Part shown: positions 7,909 to 17,123 of the stretch, one piece after another
How positions within the stretch are numbered: the stretch's first letter is position 1
Layout: every line of letters starts with the position of its first letter
Source: Paenibacillus lignilyticus
Lineage (GTDB): Bacteria > Bacillota > Bacilli > Paenibacillales > Paenibacillaceae
Direction: 5' to 3'
Assembly: GCF_017942085.1 (NCBI RefSeq)
Contig: NZ_JAGKSP010000002.1
Span: 868,001 to 932,000, forward strand
DNA: 64,000 nt
Made by a program: the position numbers and the translations under genes
Notes under the pieces: model-generated
What the model was told of the DNA's origin: nothing
The model's input: only the letters and a program-made list of their open reading frames with translations
Databases searched by the model: none

Positions 7909-8868
7909 TTACCATAGCGATACGTCGCTCACTTTTTTGGAAACTTTATTAACAGCCACAATGAGAAGAAGGGAGATCAGTGACTTGAACAACCCGATGG
8001 CCGTGGAGTAAGCAAATTGCCCCTGCTGAATACCTGTTTTCAATACATACGTGTCCAATATTTCCGAGACGCTGAGTGTAGCAGGCGTCTGCATCAACCA
8101 GATCTGGTCAAAACCGGCGTTCAGAACGCCGCTGAGAGAGAAGATCAGCAAGATACCGATAGTAGGCGTCAGACACGGCAGCGTAATCTTAAACAGCTTG
8201 CTCCACCGACCTGCCCCGTCCATTTCCGCAGCTTCATACAAATGCGGATCGATGTTGGTCAAAGCGGCCAAGTAAATGATCGAGCCCCAACCTACGCCCT
8301 TCCAAATATCCGAAATGACAACCAGTGGATAAAATAATGACGGCATCCCCATAAAGAAAATCGGCTCTAGCCCCATATGATCCCTGATGTCATTGACAAG
8401 TCCCACATTAGGAGAAAGGATTTTTTGCATCAGCGTCACAACAACGACCCAAGATACAAAGTGCGGCAGATAGGAAATCGTTTGGAAGATCCTTTTTAAT
8501 TTGTTGTGCATAACGCCATTCAACATCAAAGCAAGGATGAGCGGCGCCGGAAATCCAAGCAACAGCTTCAGGAAGCTAATGGATAGCGTATTGTAAAGCA
8601 CCGAATAGAAACTGGAGTCGCCTAAGAATTGTTTGAAATACCGCAGGCCTTCCCAAGGGCTGTGCAGGATCCCCAGGTTGTATTTGAAATCTTTGAACGC
8701 AATCAGAATACCGTACATCGGATAATAGCAAAAAACGATATACCAGATAAAAGCTGGGAGCATAAATAAGTAGATATGCCTGAAACTCCAAACTTTGGCC
8801 CAAGCATTGTTCTTATTTAACCGGACGACTTCGGGCATGACTTCGACTCTTGCATCTTTTGCAATCAT
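7909..8868 (-). CDS. Carbohydrate ABC transporter permease, LplB type
   Basis: First gene of importer 1. 319 residues with the typical opening FMLPAFIWYIVFCYYPMYG and EAA loop EAAEMDGAGRWSKLFKITLP. The ATG at 8868 is chosen, with GGAGGAG very close upstream. A GTG at 8880 in the same frame is an alternative start. It forms the inner-membrane channel with the LplC-type partner. Confidence 0.9.
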   Translation of the reverse strand: MIAKDARVEVMPEVVRLNKNNAWAKVWSFRHIYLFMLPAFIWYIVFCYYPMYGILIAFKDFKYNLGILHSPWEGLRYFKQFLGDSSFYSVLYNTLSISFLKLLLGFPAPLILALMLNGVMHNKLKRIFQTISYLPHFVSWVVVVTLMQKILSPNVGLVNDIRDHMGLEPIFFMGMPSLFYPLVVISDIWKGVGWGSIIYLAALTNIDPHLYEAAEMDGAGRWSKLFKITLPCLTPTIGILLIFSLSGVLNAGFDQIWLMQTPATLSVSEILDTYVLKTGIQQGQFAYSTAIGLFKSLISLLLIVAVNKVSKKVSDVSLW

Positions 8869-8900
8869 TACTCCTCCCACCTTCTACAGGATATTGCCAA

Positions 8901-8914
8901 GCGAAGCGCTTTCA
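8901..8914 (-). promoter_or_regulatory. cre-like box upstream of importer 1
   Basis: Minus-strand TGAAAGCGCTTCGC matches the CcpA consensus TGWAARCGYTWNCW except for the last two positions. It lies about 35 bases before the first permease gene. Confidence 0.5.
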
Positions 8915-8989
8915 ACTAATGAACCGATAGATAGGACTGCCAGCAGAACAAAGGCATTTGGTGTTCGCCAAACCTGTTCCACTTCGTCT

Positions 8990-9003
8990 AGCAAGCGTTT
9001 TCA
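8990..9003 (-). promoter_or_regulatory. Perfect cre box (CcpA site) upstream of importer 1
   Basis: Minus-strand TGAAAACGCTTGCT fits all 14 positions of the cre consensus TGWAARCGYTWNCW. With the second box at 8901, it suggests glucose repression of importer 1. The surrounding 8890-9310 stretch is AT-rich and holds no gene; near 9175-9197 there is an AT-rich palindrome AACATATTAAATATGTT. Confidence 0.65.
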
Positions 9004-9311
9004 TTAATTTATATAAACATAATATATTTAATATATTTAATCAAGCCTTATTAAGAAAATTCTTTTCGTCAGCATTCGACATTTACGAAATCGCGACTTA
9101 TTTTCTGTGTTTTGCACCAAATAGGACGAATTCCCCAGATTTCCGAACGGAATTAAGGATTTTTACAAAATTAAAACATATTAAATATGTTTTTTTGTCG
9201 CAATATATTAATTAATTTCACAACGAACAATCGAGACGATGATGGAGACTCATACTTGAATCACCCAGGTATAAAGTAGGGGCTTTGAAAAATACCGTCT
9301 CAAATTCATAT

Positions 9312-9346
9312 AAAAAAAGCCACATTGGACTATAACCAATGTGGTT
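9312..9346 (-). terminator. Rho-independent terminator
   Basis: CCACATTGG pairs with CCAATGTGG, followed on the minus strand by GCTTTTTTT. It ends the kinase-like gene at 9399-10079. Confidence 0.8.
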
Positions 9347-9398
9347 GCTTATATAGCATATGGCGCTTTTTAATGAGAGGATATTTGAAAACTCTTTC

Positions 9399-10079
9399 TC
9401 ATTTGCGTTTCCCAAAGAAAAGCTGGCTCACTCGTTTAGAGAAATCTTCTATTCCAAAACTTGCTGTATCGATCCGGTTATACCAATTCGTTATCGTTTC
9501 CAAGATCCATAAAGGGATCTGTACTTCGCTGACCAGGGGATAAAAATGTTTGTATGTCCATACCAAGTGCTCCCACCGGCTGTCGTTTCCCTCCTTGATG
9601 TATTCCGATACATCAAGAACCTTCCCTCTACCTTCTTGCAAAAGAACATTTTTCAAATGAATATCCCTGGGGTTCAGCCCCAGACTACGGACAAACTCTC
9701 GGGCATGTTCCACATCTTGTATGACCTGTTCCGAAACGTGGACGCCTTGCAGAAGACAATCATATAAGGTAATGCCTTGTTCGAAACTTAATACCAAATA
9801 ATTAGGTCCGGATCCGTAGCAGTGGGCGAAATACGGCGATCCTTCTAAGCGTTTGTATATTTCGGCTTCCACTTCCTTCTTCTCCAATGACTGAGCGGAA
9901 TAGACTTTAAATGCGTAATCAGGAGTGTTCGGGTAATAGAAGACCGCCGCATCCGTGCCGATGCCGATGCAGCGCAAATCTTCCGAAAAACCAATGACGG
10001 AAACAGGCTTATTGTTCTCATGTCCCACGACCTCAATTTCCCTCAATGCTTCCTCAACTTGTTTCCAGTCAGCTACCAT
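9399..10079 (-). CDS. Protein-kinase-like protein, short and divergent
   Basis: 226 residues. GIGTDAAVFYYPN (about 38-50) resembles a glycine-rich loop and is followed by AFKVYS with the conserved Lys. NPRDIHLKNVLL (about 136-147) is a variant of the catalytic loop (R-D-x-H-x-x-N), but the later metal-binding DFG reads LDVSEY. It looks like the small Ser/Thr-kinase-like proteins of bacilli (YrzF-like). Activity is uncertain because of the altered motifs. Single gene with its own terminator. Confidence 0.7.
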   Translation of the reverse strand: MVADWKQVEEALREIEVVGHENNKPVSVIGFSEDLRCIGIGTDAAVFYYPNTPDYAFKVYSAQSLEKKEVEAEIYKRLEGSPYFAHCYGSGPNYLVLSFEQGITLYDCLLQGVHVSEQVIQDVEHAREFVRSLGLNPRDIHLKNVLLQEGRGKVLDVSEYIKEGNDSRWEHLVWTYKHFYPLVSEVQIPLWILETITNWYNRIDTASFGIEDFSKRVSQLFFGKRK

Positions 10080-10290
10080 ACCGATCTTCCCCTTCTACTT
10101 TTTGAATCAATGAATCCCTACTATCATTCTTCCCCTCAATTTTAAAAGAATTCCCTGTAGAAGCTTTAACTTCTGTATTCTTCACCAATCTCCTGGTTTA
10201 TCAAACTATTCTTTATATCTTTATAGTTAAAGCCATAAAGTTATCTGTCGTATATTTATATCCTTAATATGAACGCACAAGAACAAACAA

Positions 10291-10328
10291 AAGCCCACCT
10301 TCCCGCAGCGAGCGCGGAAAGATGAGCC
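10291..10328 (-). terminator. Rho-independent terminator
   Basis: GGCTCATCTTTCCGCGC and GCGGGAAGGTGGGC arms (imperfect pairing), then TTTTG on the minus strand, directly after the small gene at 10341. Confidence 0.6.
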
Positions 10329-10340
10329 TCCAATCAAACC

Positions 10341-10604
10341 TTAATAGAAATAATCGTATCCGCCATATCCGTCATAATAACCGCCGTACCCGCCAAAGCC
10401 TGTGAATAGACCAATTGCGAGTAAATCGAACAGTAACAATGGGAGAAGAAATTTCACTTTTACTGTTTTGCCTTTTTCTTGCGTAAGGATCACACGGTTC
10501 CCTTGAATTTGCGACAGTGTCCCTGTAACTACGGTTCCGTCTTTCTTAACCGCATAGATCTTCTTACCGTAATACTTTGAAATCTGTTGTTTGCTGACAG
10601 CCAT
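10341..10604 (-). CDS. Small protein with Gly/Tyr-rich tail
   Basis: 87 residues. The first half (KYYGKKIYAVKKDGTVVTGT then VILTQEKGKTVKVKF) looks like a small SH3/Sm-like beta barrel. A hydrophobic stretch (LLPLLLFDLLAIGLF) and a tail of Gly-Tyr repeats (GGYGGYYDGYGGYDY) follow. Such proteins occur in sporulating bacilli without known function, and a coat or envelope role is a guess. The gene has its own binding site and terminator. Confidence 0.65.
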   Translation of the reverse strand: MAVSKQQISKYYGKKIYAVKKDGTVVTGTLSQIQGNRVILTQEKGKTVKVKFLLPLLLFDLLAIGLFTGFGGYGGYYDGYGGYDYFY

Positions 10605-10707
10605 TCGTCATTCCTCCCTCTCAACAGCTTGACTACTCTATTACTCTATTCAAGTGCACCGGAGGATGTTTGGGATTTTCATAGAATTGCAAAGTCTAAA
10701 TTGACAA

Positions 10708-10734
10708 CAGCACTCCGCATATATGCGAAGTGCT
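10708..10734 (-). terminator. Hairpin, probable terminator of the CBM32 remnant
   Basis: CAGCACTCCGCAT pairs with ATGCGAAGTGCTG with one mismatch. On the minus strand it is followed by a weak T-rich run, downstream of the discoidin-domain remnant. Confidence 0.5.
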
Positions 10735-10783
10735 GCAAATTCTCGGGGATAAATGGGGGTGAACAAATGGGCAAAGCCGTGAC

Positions 10784-12480
10784 CTAGTTGCCGTACACTT
10801 CAAAATCATAAATCGAATACGCATATGTGGTTCCCCGCACGGTGCCGGACATCCTTACGAATTTGGCATTCGTCGCGGCAAAGGTAATGTTCGATCCCCC
10901 GCCTGTTCCGGTAGTCGTCGAATATTTATCCGTCCACGTGCTGCCGTCGGGGGATGTCTGGATTTTGAAGCTGCTGGCATAAGCCGCTTCCCATCTGATA
11001 ATGGCCCGCGCTACCGATTGCGATGAGCCAAGATCAACGTAGATCCACTGCGGATCACTTGTTGCGGATTCCCATCTCGTTGCTGTCGTTCCATCCGTAA
11101 CATAGCCCGCTGCATTGCCATTTTGCACGGAGCTTGCCGTTGCCGTCTTCCCTAATGCCAGATTAGTTGGCGCATAGACCTCGAACTCATAGATCGAGTA
11201 AGCATATTGCGTCCCTCTCGCCGTTCCATTCATTCTTACATACCGAGCATTCACCGGGTTGAAAGTGACGTTCTGTATCCCGCCGGTCCCCGTCGTTGTC
11301 GTATAAACATCCGTCCAGTTCGCGGCATCCGTCGACACTTGTATTTTGAAGCTGCTCGCATAAGCCGCCTCCCAATTCAGCTTGACGCCGCCTATCGTCT
11401 TCGGGGCTCCTAAATCCACATAGATCGATTGCGGGTCACTCGTTGCGGGTCAAAGGGTCTCCCGTCGCAAATGGTGCCTTCGTGCTGTCACCGATTTTCC
11501 GGTAACGCAAGCCTTCATACGGAATGCCATGATTCGGGTCGCCTGTCCAAAATGCGCTATCTTGCAGAGTTGCCCTTACTTGATCGCCGTAGTAGAGTCT
11601 GGCATTACTCGCAGCATTAAGCATCCATTTGCCGATTGCGCGTGCATACCGCTGGTCGTATCTCGCTACGGGAACGATTCCCATCGCCGCGGCAAAGGTG
11701 TTCATGGCAAACGCATAATTCCCGCCATTGTCATTATTGGAGCCCATCAGTCCATCCATCGCATAACTGCCAAAGCTGCCTTTGAGCCCGCCCCAGCTCG
11801 GACGATGGCCGGAATTCGTATCGAATGCCCAATTCATCAGCTTGGTCACATCGTAGTTTCCGCCTTGCTCCGCATTTAACCGCGATGCCAGCAGCGGCCC
11901 CCAGTATTCGAGCGCTTCGTAGGATGGATTGCTCGTTTGATTTTGCAGGAAGTTCATGCTCCATTTTGCCGCGTTCAAATAGTTCGCCGTTCCGATTTTC
12001 TTGTAAGCCCAATATTGCAGCAAGCCCGCTCCTATTGCTGCATCCGGCTCCGTGCGACTGCCGGTAAAAGGAGCATTGGCCGTAAAATCATACCCCAATT
12101 GACATTGGAGTAGCCATTGCCGGTCTGATTGCTCTTATTAATGCCTGTAAGTGCGCCGCCCAGAACAGCTGCCATTCCTGCAATGGCCTCTTGTTTGCCA
12201 TCAGGGATTACGCTGGCAGGTCCAACATAAGCAGGAAGCTTAAAGGTCGTCGTCGTCATATTCAGATGCGCGACATCCCATAATGCAAGCGGCTTATAAG
12301 TCCCCGTTGACGCGAAATCAAACACAACGGAGTCAAAGTCCCTTGCCCGCTGATTCCAATCGATCATACTGTAATTGACAGGCTGATTCGGCAATGAATC
12401 TACGTAACCGATGCTCGCCTGTGCGATCGGAGCGGCATGGGTCGTATCCGGAAAGACCGTTAAGGAGACGGAGCGGTTAT
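10784..12480 (-). pseudogene. Carbohydrate-active enzyme with two C-terminal discoidin (CBM32-like) domains, decayed
   Basis: Three pieces in different frames belong to one former gene. The first (12480-12090) lacks a start and signal peptide and begins right behind the stop of the DUF1861 gene. The frame changes near 12095, inside NVNWG/YDFTANAPFTG. A helical-barrel-like region follows to PFATGDP near 11445. There the frame jumps again and part of the first discoidin repeat is missing. Two F5/8-type-C modules (each ending like YAYSIYEFEVYA) close the gene at 10784. The enzyme family is not recognised. It was presumably the secreted hydrolase of the neighbouring importer locus. Confidence 0.75.
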
Positions 12481-12486
12481 CGAGTG

Positions 12487-13440
12487 TTATAACTGTTCGT
12501 ACTCCAGAAAAGGATCGCCGATTTCAATGCGATACGCCTCGGCATCACTCGCCCCCACATAAAGATCAGCAAGGCCGTTCGGCTTCCTTACAATCCCCCC
12601 GCTGAAAATAACATCCGTCAGATCCGGCCGCTTGGCTGCGCCCTCCGGAAAGCTGGACCGCCTTGCGATGATTTTCATCGGTGTTTTCTCAAACGTATCC
12701 GGATGAATGGCGAACGTCATCGCTTGATAATGCCTGTCTTCGCCTTCGAAGGAAGCAATATGCCCCAGCACGCCCACTAAACCATTGGAGAGCAGATGGG
12801 GTTCATTCGCTCCGCCCCACTCCAGTTCCAAGAACTGATCTTGAAATACAGGCGCATCCGCAATTCGTTCTGCCGTAATGTCTTCCAGCTCCGCACATTT
12901 GAAGAAGCCGATCTTGCCTCGGCCGCCCTTCTCGCCCTGCGGTCTCGTTAGTACGCCGATTTCACCGTTCGCCAATTCGATCAGGCGCACATCCTTCATA
13001 TGATCCGGTCCCGTCAAGAACAGCGACAAGCTTGCGATATCCTGCCCCCGATAAAACTCCGTTACCCACGAGATGATTTTGTCCGGGTCAGCCGGATCCA
13101 TCACGAGCTTCACGCCACCGAAAATCAGCTCCCCCTTAATACGGGTAAAGAACGGATCTTGCAGTTGGTATGGCGCATGGGAAGGATGCGGAACCCACGA
13201 TTCACCCCGCTGATGGAAGAAGACGACTTCGGATAGCTCGGTTTCGCGGCTCTCGACGCGTCCCGCGATGATGGGTTCCCCTTTATCCAAGAAAGGGGCT
13301 GAAATATTGTAAACGTCCCGAGGACCGACGCCTACAAATTGAAGCTGCACCCCGGGTTGAATCCCCTTCGGCTGCCGTTCGAACTGCTCCAGCAATTCCG
13401 CGCAGCTCTGCGCCGTTGTATGTTTGTGTAACATGAACAT
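12487..13440 (-). CDS. DUF1861 family protein (beta-propeller, putative glycosidase/phosphorylase-like)
   Basis: 317 residues. GVGPRDVYNISAPF near the start and DVIFSGGIVRKPNGLADLYV near the end fit DUF1861 proteins, which resemble five-bladed propeller enzymes of the GH130/GH43 type. Activity is unproven. The ATG at 13440 has a CAGGAGG site upstream; the open frame continues further but without family similarity. It follows the PhyH gene by 34 bases and is probably the last intact gene of the importer 2 operon. Confidence 0.75.
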   Translation of the reverse strand: MFMLHKHTTAQSCAELLEQFERQPKGIQPGVQLQFVGVGPRDVYNISAPFLDKGEPIIAGRVESRETELSEVVFFHQRGESWVPHPSHAPYQLQDPFFTRIKGELIFGGVKLVMDPADPDKIISWVTEFYRGQDIASLSLFLTGPDHMKDVRLIELANGEIGVLTRPQGEKGGRGKIGFFKCAELEDITAERIADAPVFQDQFLELEWGGANEPHLLSNGLVGVLGHIASFEGEDRHYQAMTFAIHPDTFEKTPMKIIARRSSFPEGAAKRPDLTDVIFSGGIVRKPNGLADLYVGASDAEAYRIEIGDPFLEYEQL

Positions 13441-13474
13441 TCGAATAGTACCTCCTGTATGGGGATGAAGAGTG

Positions 13475-14263
13475 CTACTCTTCGTAAGGCGGTGTCCGGT
13501 AACCTCCGGCATAAGTCGAATCCGGTTTGGCAAAGTCGCCTAGAATGCCGCGACGCAGAGGCGTCGTCCGATTCATAAGCTCGGTATCATTCTCGAACCG
13601 ATCGGAATAACGAAGCCACGGCGGGCTGTAAATATAATGCATCGTGTACCGGTCATAGTCGTGATTATGCTCGTGCGAACGATGCCACACCGCGTTATGA
13701 AACACCAATGCCGAACCTGCAGGCGCACAGACCACATGACGCAGCGGACAATCCTCCGTGCCCTTCCGAACACTATCCGGCATGGGGACACGGCTGCGAT
13801 GGCTGCCCGGAATCATTTCCATATTTCCTTTGCCCGGCTCGCTTTGGTCGGTCAGCAAGTACGATACTCGGAGCTGAAGAAGCGGAATCGGATGCCCTAG
13901 CAGCTTAAAATCAAATGCGCTCGATCCATCCTGATGCCAGCCGCCATGTTTACCCCCTGCAGGCTGAACCGTGCACCATGCGGATTGAAGTATGATGTTA
14001 TCGGATCCGTACAAACCGCGCACCTTGGGCATGGCAGCCGGGTGATCAATTAGCCGCTCCAATGCCGGTTCGCTGGCATAGCCTTCGCCGACCTGATGGG
14101 ACACTTTCTTCGGCTGATCGGCATGCAGACGCTGCGAAGCTTCCAGACATGCGGCAACTTCTTCAGGGCTCAGTACGTTCGGAATGACAAAATACCCCCA
14201 TGATTCAAACATGAATCGGTCAAGCTCCGTAAATTCGCCCGGTTTGACGACGGGTTCCAGCAT
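13475..14263 (-). CDS. PhyH-family Fe(II)/2-oxoglutarate dioxygenase
   Basis: 262 residues. WHQDG (about 119-123) supplies the HxD pair and VWHRSHEHN the distal histidine of the metal site. GNMEMIPGSHRSRVP is the typical segment before it. YTMHYIYSPPWLRYS near the end carries the conserved arginine/tyrosine region. Substrate unknown. The start at 14263 has an AAAGGAGG site. Its place between a sugar receptor and DUF1861 suggests oxidation of a sugar or sugar derivative, which is inference. Confidence 0.85.
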   Translation of the reverse strand: MLEPVVKPGEFTELDRFMFESWGYFVIPNVLSPEEVAACLEASQRLHADQPKKVSHQVGEGYASEPALERLIDHPAAMPKVRGLYGSDNIILQSAWCTVQPAGGKHGGWHQDGSSAFDFKLLGHPIPLLQLRVSYLLTDQSEPGKGNMEMIPGSHRSRVPMPDSVRKGTEDCPLRHVVCAPAGSALVFHNAVWHRSHEHNHDYDRYTMHYIYSPPWLRYSDRFENDTELMNRTTPLRRGILGDFAKPDSTYAGGYRTPPYEE

Positions 14264-14310
14264 TTCGATCTCCTCCTTTGGAGAGCTCATGGCTCCTCTT
14301 CATTAATGAC

Positions 14311-14345
14311 AAACAAACAGGCTCCCAAGGAATCGAGAGCCTATT
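14311..14345 (-). terminator. Hairpin between receptor and PhyH genes
   Basis: AGGCTCTCGATTCCTTGGGAGCCT on the minus strand (14319-14342) forms an imperfect stem followed by GTTTGTTTGTC. It lies after the receptor gene and may reduce expression of the two genes beyond it. Confidence 0.6.
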
Positions 14346-14370
14346 CGCCTTTTCATGCGATTTGCTTATG

Positions 14371-16101
14371 TTATTGACCTTCGTATGGATTTGTTTTCAA
14401 GAACTCGTTAAATTGTTTCTCCACTTCAGCGACTACCTTCTGGTACCCTGCTTTATCGAGTGCCTTCTGGATTTTAGTCAGATTACCTGCTGCATCATCC
14501 ACTACGCCATGACCGATTGTGTAAAGCTGCGTGCGAACCTCGCTTACTTTCGCAACTTCTGTCTTCACGCTGTCAGGCACGAAGCTAAAGCCGGCATTCG
14601 GCATCTTGTAGAAGAAGTTTGTATCGCCCATGTTGTTCAGCATCGTTACAATGTTATCCGGTGTCTTGCTGTCATAACGAACCATTGTTGGGTTCCAAGT
14701 AAGCGTGAAGCCCGGGAAGTTGTAGTTCGTTGCTGCATCAACTGTTGCTGGGTAGGAGTACTTCGTTGTACCTTCTGCCTGCCAGTGTTTGCCTGCAATG
14801 CCGAACTCGAACAGGTCATGATTCTCTTGGTTCGCAAACAACCAGTCGAAGAATGCAATTGTGCGGTCAACGTTTTTGGAGTTTGCAGGAATAGCCGCGA
14901 AGTTCCACGCTTTAAAGTCGCTTCCCACCGCTTTCGCCGTTCCATCCATAAGGCCCGGTGTAATGACGTATGCACCGATCTTCGCGCCCGGAATGGATGT
15001 TTCAAGCTGTTGGCTTTCCGAAGAGTAAATATCAAGCGTACGGAACACCGATGCTGCCTTGCCGGACATAAATTGGCCATCCGGATCCTTCTGTGCCAAG
15101 ATATCCTTCTCTAAGTAACCTTTCTTGTACCATTCGCGAACCATTTTGAACCCTTTCAGCGGATCCATTGTATTCATCGGCTCAGGAAGCAGCTTCAAGA
15201 ATTCCGGATCACTGTAGCCATCGATTGTTTTTGCTGCATAAGCCGTTCCGTCCGGCTTAATGGCGACGCTGACACTTGTACCGCCCATGTTCACCATGTA
15301 GTTATGCTTTGATGTAAGCGGCTGCGTCATCGTGAGCAGCAAATCGGAAACGTAATCTGTGCTGCCGTTGAACGTAAATGGAACAATCCCTTTGTCATTG
15401 GCAAGTACTGCATCGTAGAACTTCTCCAAGTCAGCAAGTGACTTAATCTCGCCGATGCCGTATTTCTCAGCCATGTCCTTGCGGTAATAGATGGTTGCGC
15501 CGCCGCTGAAAGCATGCGTAAACGGAATGCCATATACATGCGAGCTGCCTGTTTTGTCTGCGAAGCTGTTGTTCTTGAGATATTCCGGCGTAAAAGCTTT
15601 CTTCAGACCCGGGTATTTATCATTATTGAAGTAAGAGTCCAAATTGACGAGCTGATCTTTCGAAATCATCGCGCTGATATTCGGATTCGTCCACTGCGCC
15701 GTAAATACGCTGTCCACTTGCTCGCCGGCTGCCAGCTTCAAGGAAACCTTCTGGCCGATGTCATCAAATGTCGTGAAGTTAAAATGAATCTTGGTGTTCA
15801 GCGTATCTTTCGTTTCTTCGTAGAACTTGTCGAGCACGGCTTCCAGATCGTTGACGTTCGCAGTTGGAGAAGGCATGTAGAATTCAAGCGTCACTTCTTC
15901 GGGAGCCGTGCTCTCGGTTGTTTCTGCTGCGTTAGAAGTGTCGTTGGTTGCCGCCGTATTCGTCTCGGCTGCCTTGTTCGTGGTGTTTGCGGCCTTATTG
16001 GCATTATCCTCCGAATTGTTGCCTGAACAACCTGCCAATGCTGAAAGAGACAATGTCGCTGCAACAAGAAGCGCCGCGTTTTTATGCAACTTTTTTCTCA
16101 T
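14371..16101 (-). CDS. Sugar ABC transporter solute-binding lipoprotein (importer 2)
   Basis: 576 residues with a lipobox LAGC (Cys25), then a long Asn/Ala/Thr linker and the family-1 receptor domain (VTLEFYMPSPTANVNDLEAV at its start). The C-terminal EFGIAGKHWQAEGTTKYSY segment lines the ligand site in relatives. It follows GH130 and both permeases in the same transcription unit, so a mannoside or mannan-derived oligosaccharide is the likely ligand (inference from the neighbour enzyme). Confidence 0.9.
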   Translation of the reverse strand: MRKKLHKNAALLVAATLSLSALAGCSGNNSEDNANKAANTTNKAAETNTAATNDTSNAAETTESTAPEEVTLEFYMPSPTANVNDLEAVLDKFYEETKDTLNTKIHFNFTTFDDIGQKVSLKLAAGEQVDSVFTAQWTNPNISAMISKDQLVNLDSYFNNDKYPGLKKAFTPEYLKNNSFADKTGSSHVYGIPFTHAFSGGATIYYRKDMAEKYGIGEIKSLADLEKFYDAVLANDKGIVPFTFNGSTDYVSDLLLTMTQPLTSKHNYMVNMGGTSVSVAIKPDGTAYAAKTIDGYSDPEFLKLLPEPMNTMDPLKGFKMVREWYKKGYLEKDILAQKDPDGQFMSGKAASVFRTLDIYSSESQQLETSIPGAKIGAYVITPGLMDGTAKAVGSDFKAWNFAAIPANSKNVDRTIAFFDWLFANQENHDLFEFGIAGKHWQAEGTTKYSYPATVDAATNYNFPGFTLTWNPTMVRYDSKTPDNIVTMLNNMGDTNFFYKMPNAGFSFVPDSVKTEVAKVSEVRTQLYTIGHGVVDDAAGNLTKIQKALDKAGYQKVVAEVEKQFNEFLKTNPYEGQ

Positions 16102-16198
16102 TTGTATACCCCTCTCGATCTGATTGGAACGCTATATGCTAACCGGCCTCCCGGTAATAGCCTGAACGAACGCCTATATGAATCTGGTCAAGCTCCAC

Positions 16199-17092
16199 TT
16201 ATCCTTTGACAGCCCCGACTGTTAAGCCTTTGATAAAATACTTCTGCAGGAATGGATAGAGTAAAACAATTGGACCAATCGATACCATCGCTGTCGCTAC
16301 TCGAATGCCAATGGTCGGTACCGTCGCACCGCCAAGCGCCGCCCTTGCCGCGGCACTTAGCGACGAGTTCAGAAACTCAGCCTGCTGCTGCAGCCGCATA
16401 ATCAAGTATTGAAGCGTAAACAGCTTCTGATCATCGATGAACAGGAGAACGCGGAACCATTCATTCCAATAGCCCATTGCCGAGAATAAGCCGATAGTCG
16501 CGAGAATTGGCGCCGATAGAGGCAGAATGATTTTGAAATAGATATAGATTTCGCTTGCCCCATCGATCTTCGCCGACTCTGACAACGCCTCCGGGAGAGA
16601 AGAGAAGTAATTCTTCATCAGGAAAACGTTGAACCCGTTCAAGGCACCCGGGATGATCAGCACCCAAATGTTGTTATGTAAATGCAGCATGCGAGTCGTT
16701 AGAATGTACGTCGGGACCAAACCACCATTGAACACCATCGTTACATACGTGAAGAAAGTAATCCGATGCCGGTACTTTAAGGTACTTACAGTCAGCGGGT
16801 AAGCCAGCGAGCTCGTAAGGAAGAGCGTCAGTATAACGCCGCCGATGGTCGTGATGATGGTAACGGAATAAGCGCGGTATACACTTTGCGTTCCCGTGAA
16901 TATGAGCTTATAGGCGGTCAGGTCGAACTGCGATATCCATAAGCTGTATCCATTGCGAATCAGCTCCAGTTCATTGGTGAACGAAGCGGCAAGTGCAATC
17001 CATAACGGCAGCATACAGATGAGCGCGAATCCGATGATGGTAATGTAGAAGACGGTAAGCAGCGTCCGGTCACCCATCGTCTTGTGGTGCAT
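16199..17092 (-). CDS. Carbohydrate ABC transporter permease, LplC type (importer 2)
   Basis: 297 residues and six membrane segments. The EAA loop is LSESAKIDGASEIYIYFKII, and the end FLQKYFIKGLTVGAVKG is the LplC signature. It lies 31 bases downstream of its LplB partner and upstream of the receptor, a co-transcribed set. Confidence 0.92.
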   Translation of the reverse strand: MHHKTMGDRTLLTVFYITIIGFALICMLPLWIALAASFTNELELIRNGYSLWISQFDLTAYKLIFTGTQSVYRAYSVTIITTIGGVILTLFLTSSLAYPLTVSTLKYRHRITFFTYVTMVFNGGLVPTYILTTRMLHLHNNIWVLIIPGALNGFNVFLMKNYFSSLPEALSESAKIDGASEIYIYFKIILPLSAPILATIGLFSAMGYWNEWFRVLLFIDDQKLFTLQYLIMRLQQQAEFLNSSLSAAARAALGGATVPTIGIRVATAMVSIGPIVLLYPFLQKYFIKGLTVGAVKG

Positions 17093-17123
17093 GGCGATTC
17101 CTCCTTCCTTTCAAGGCCAGCGC

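Noticed and set aside
14278-15114. 278-residue plus-strand ORF
   Set aside because: Antisense to the importer 2 receptor; no family similarity and Cys/His/Arg-rich shadow composition.
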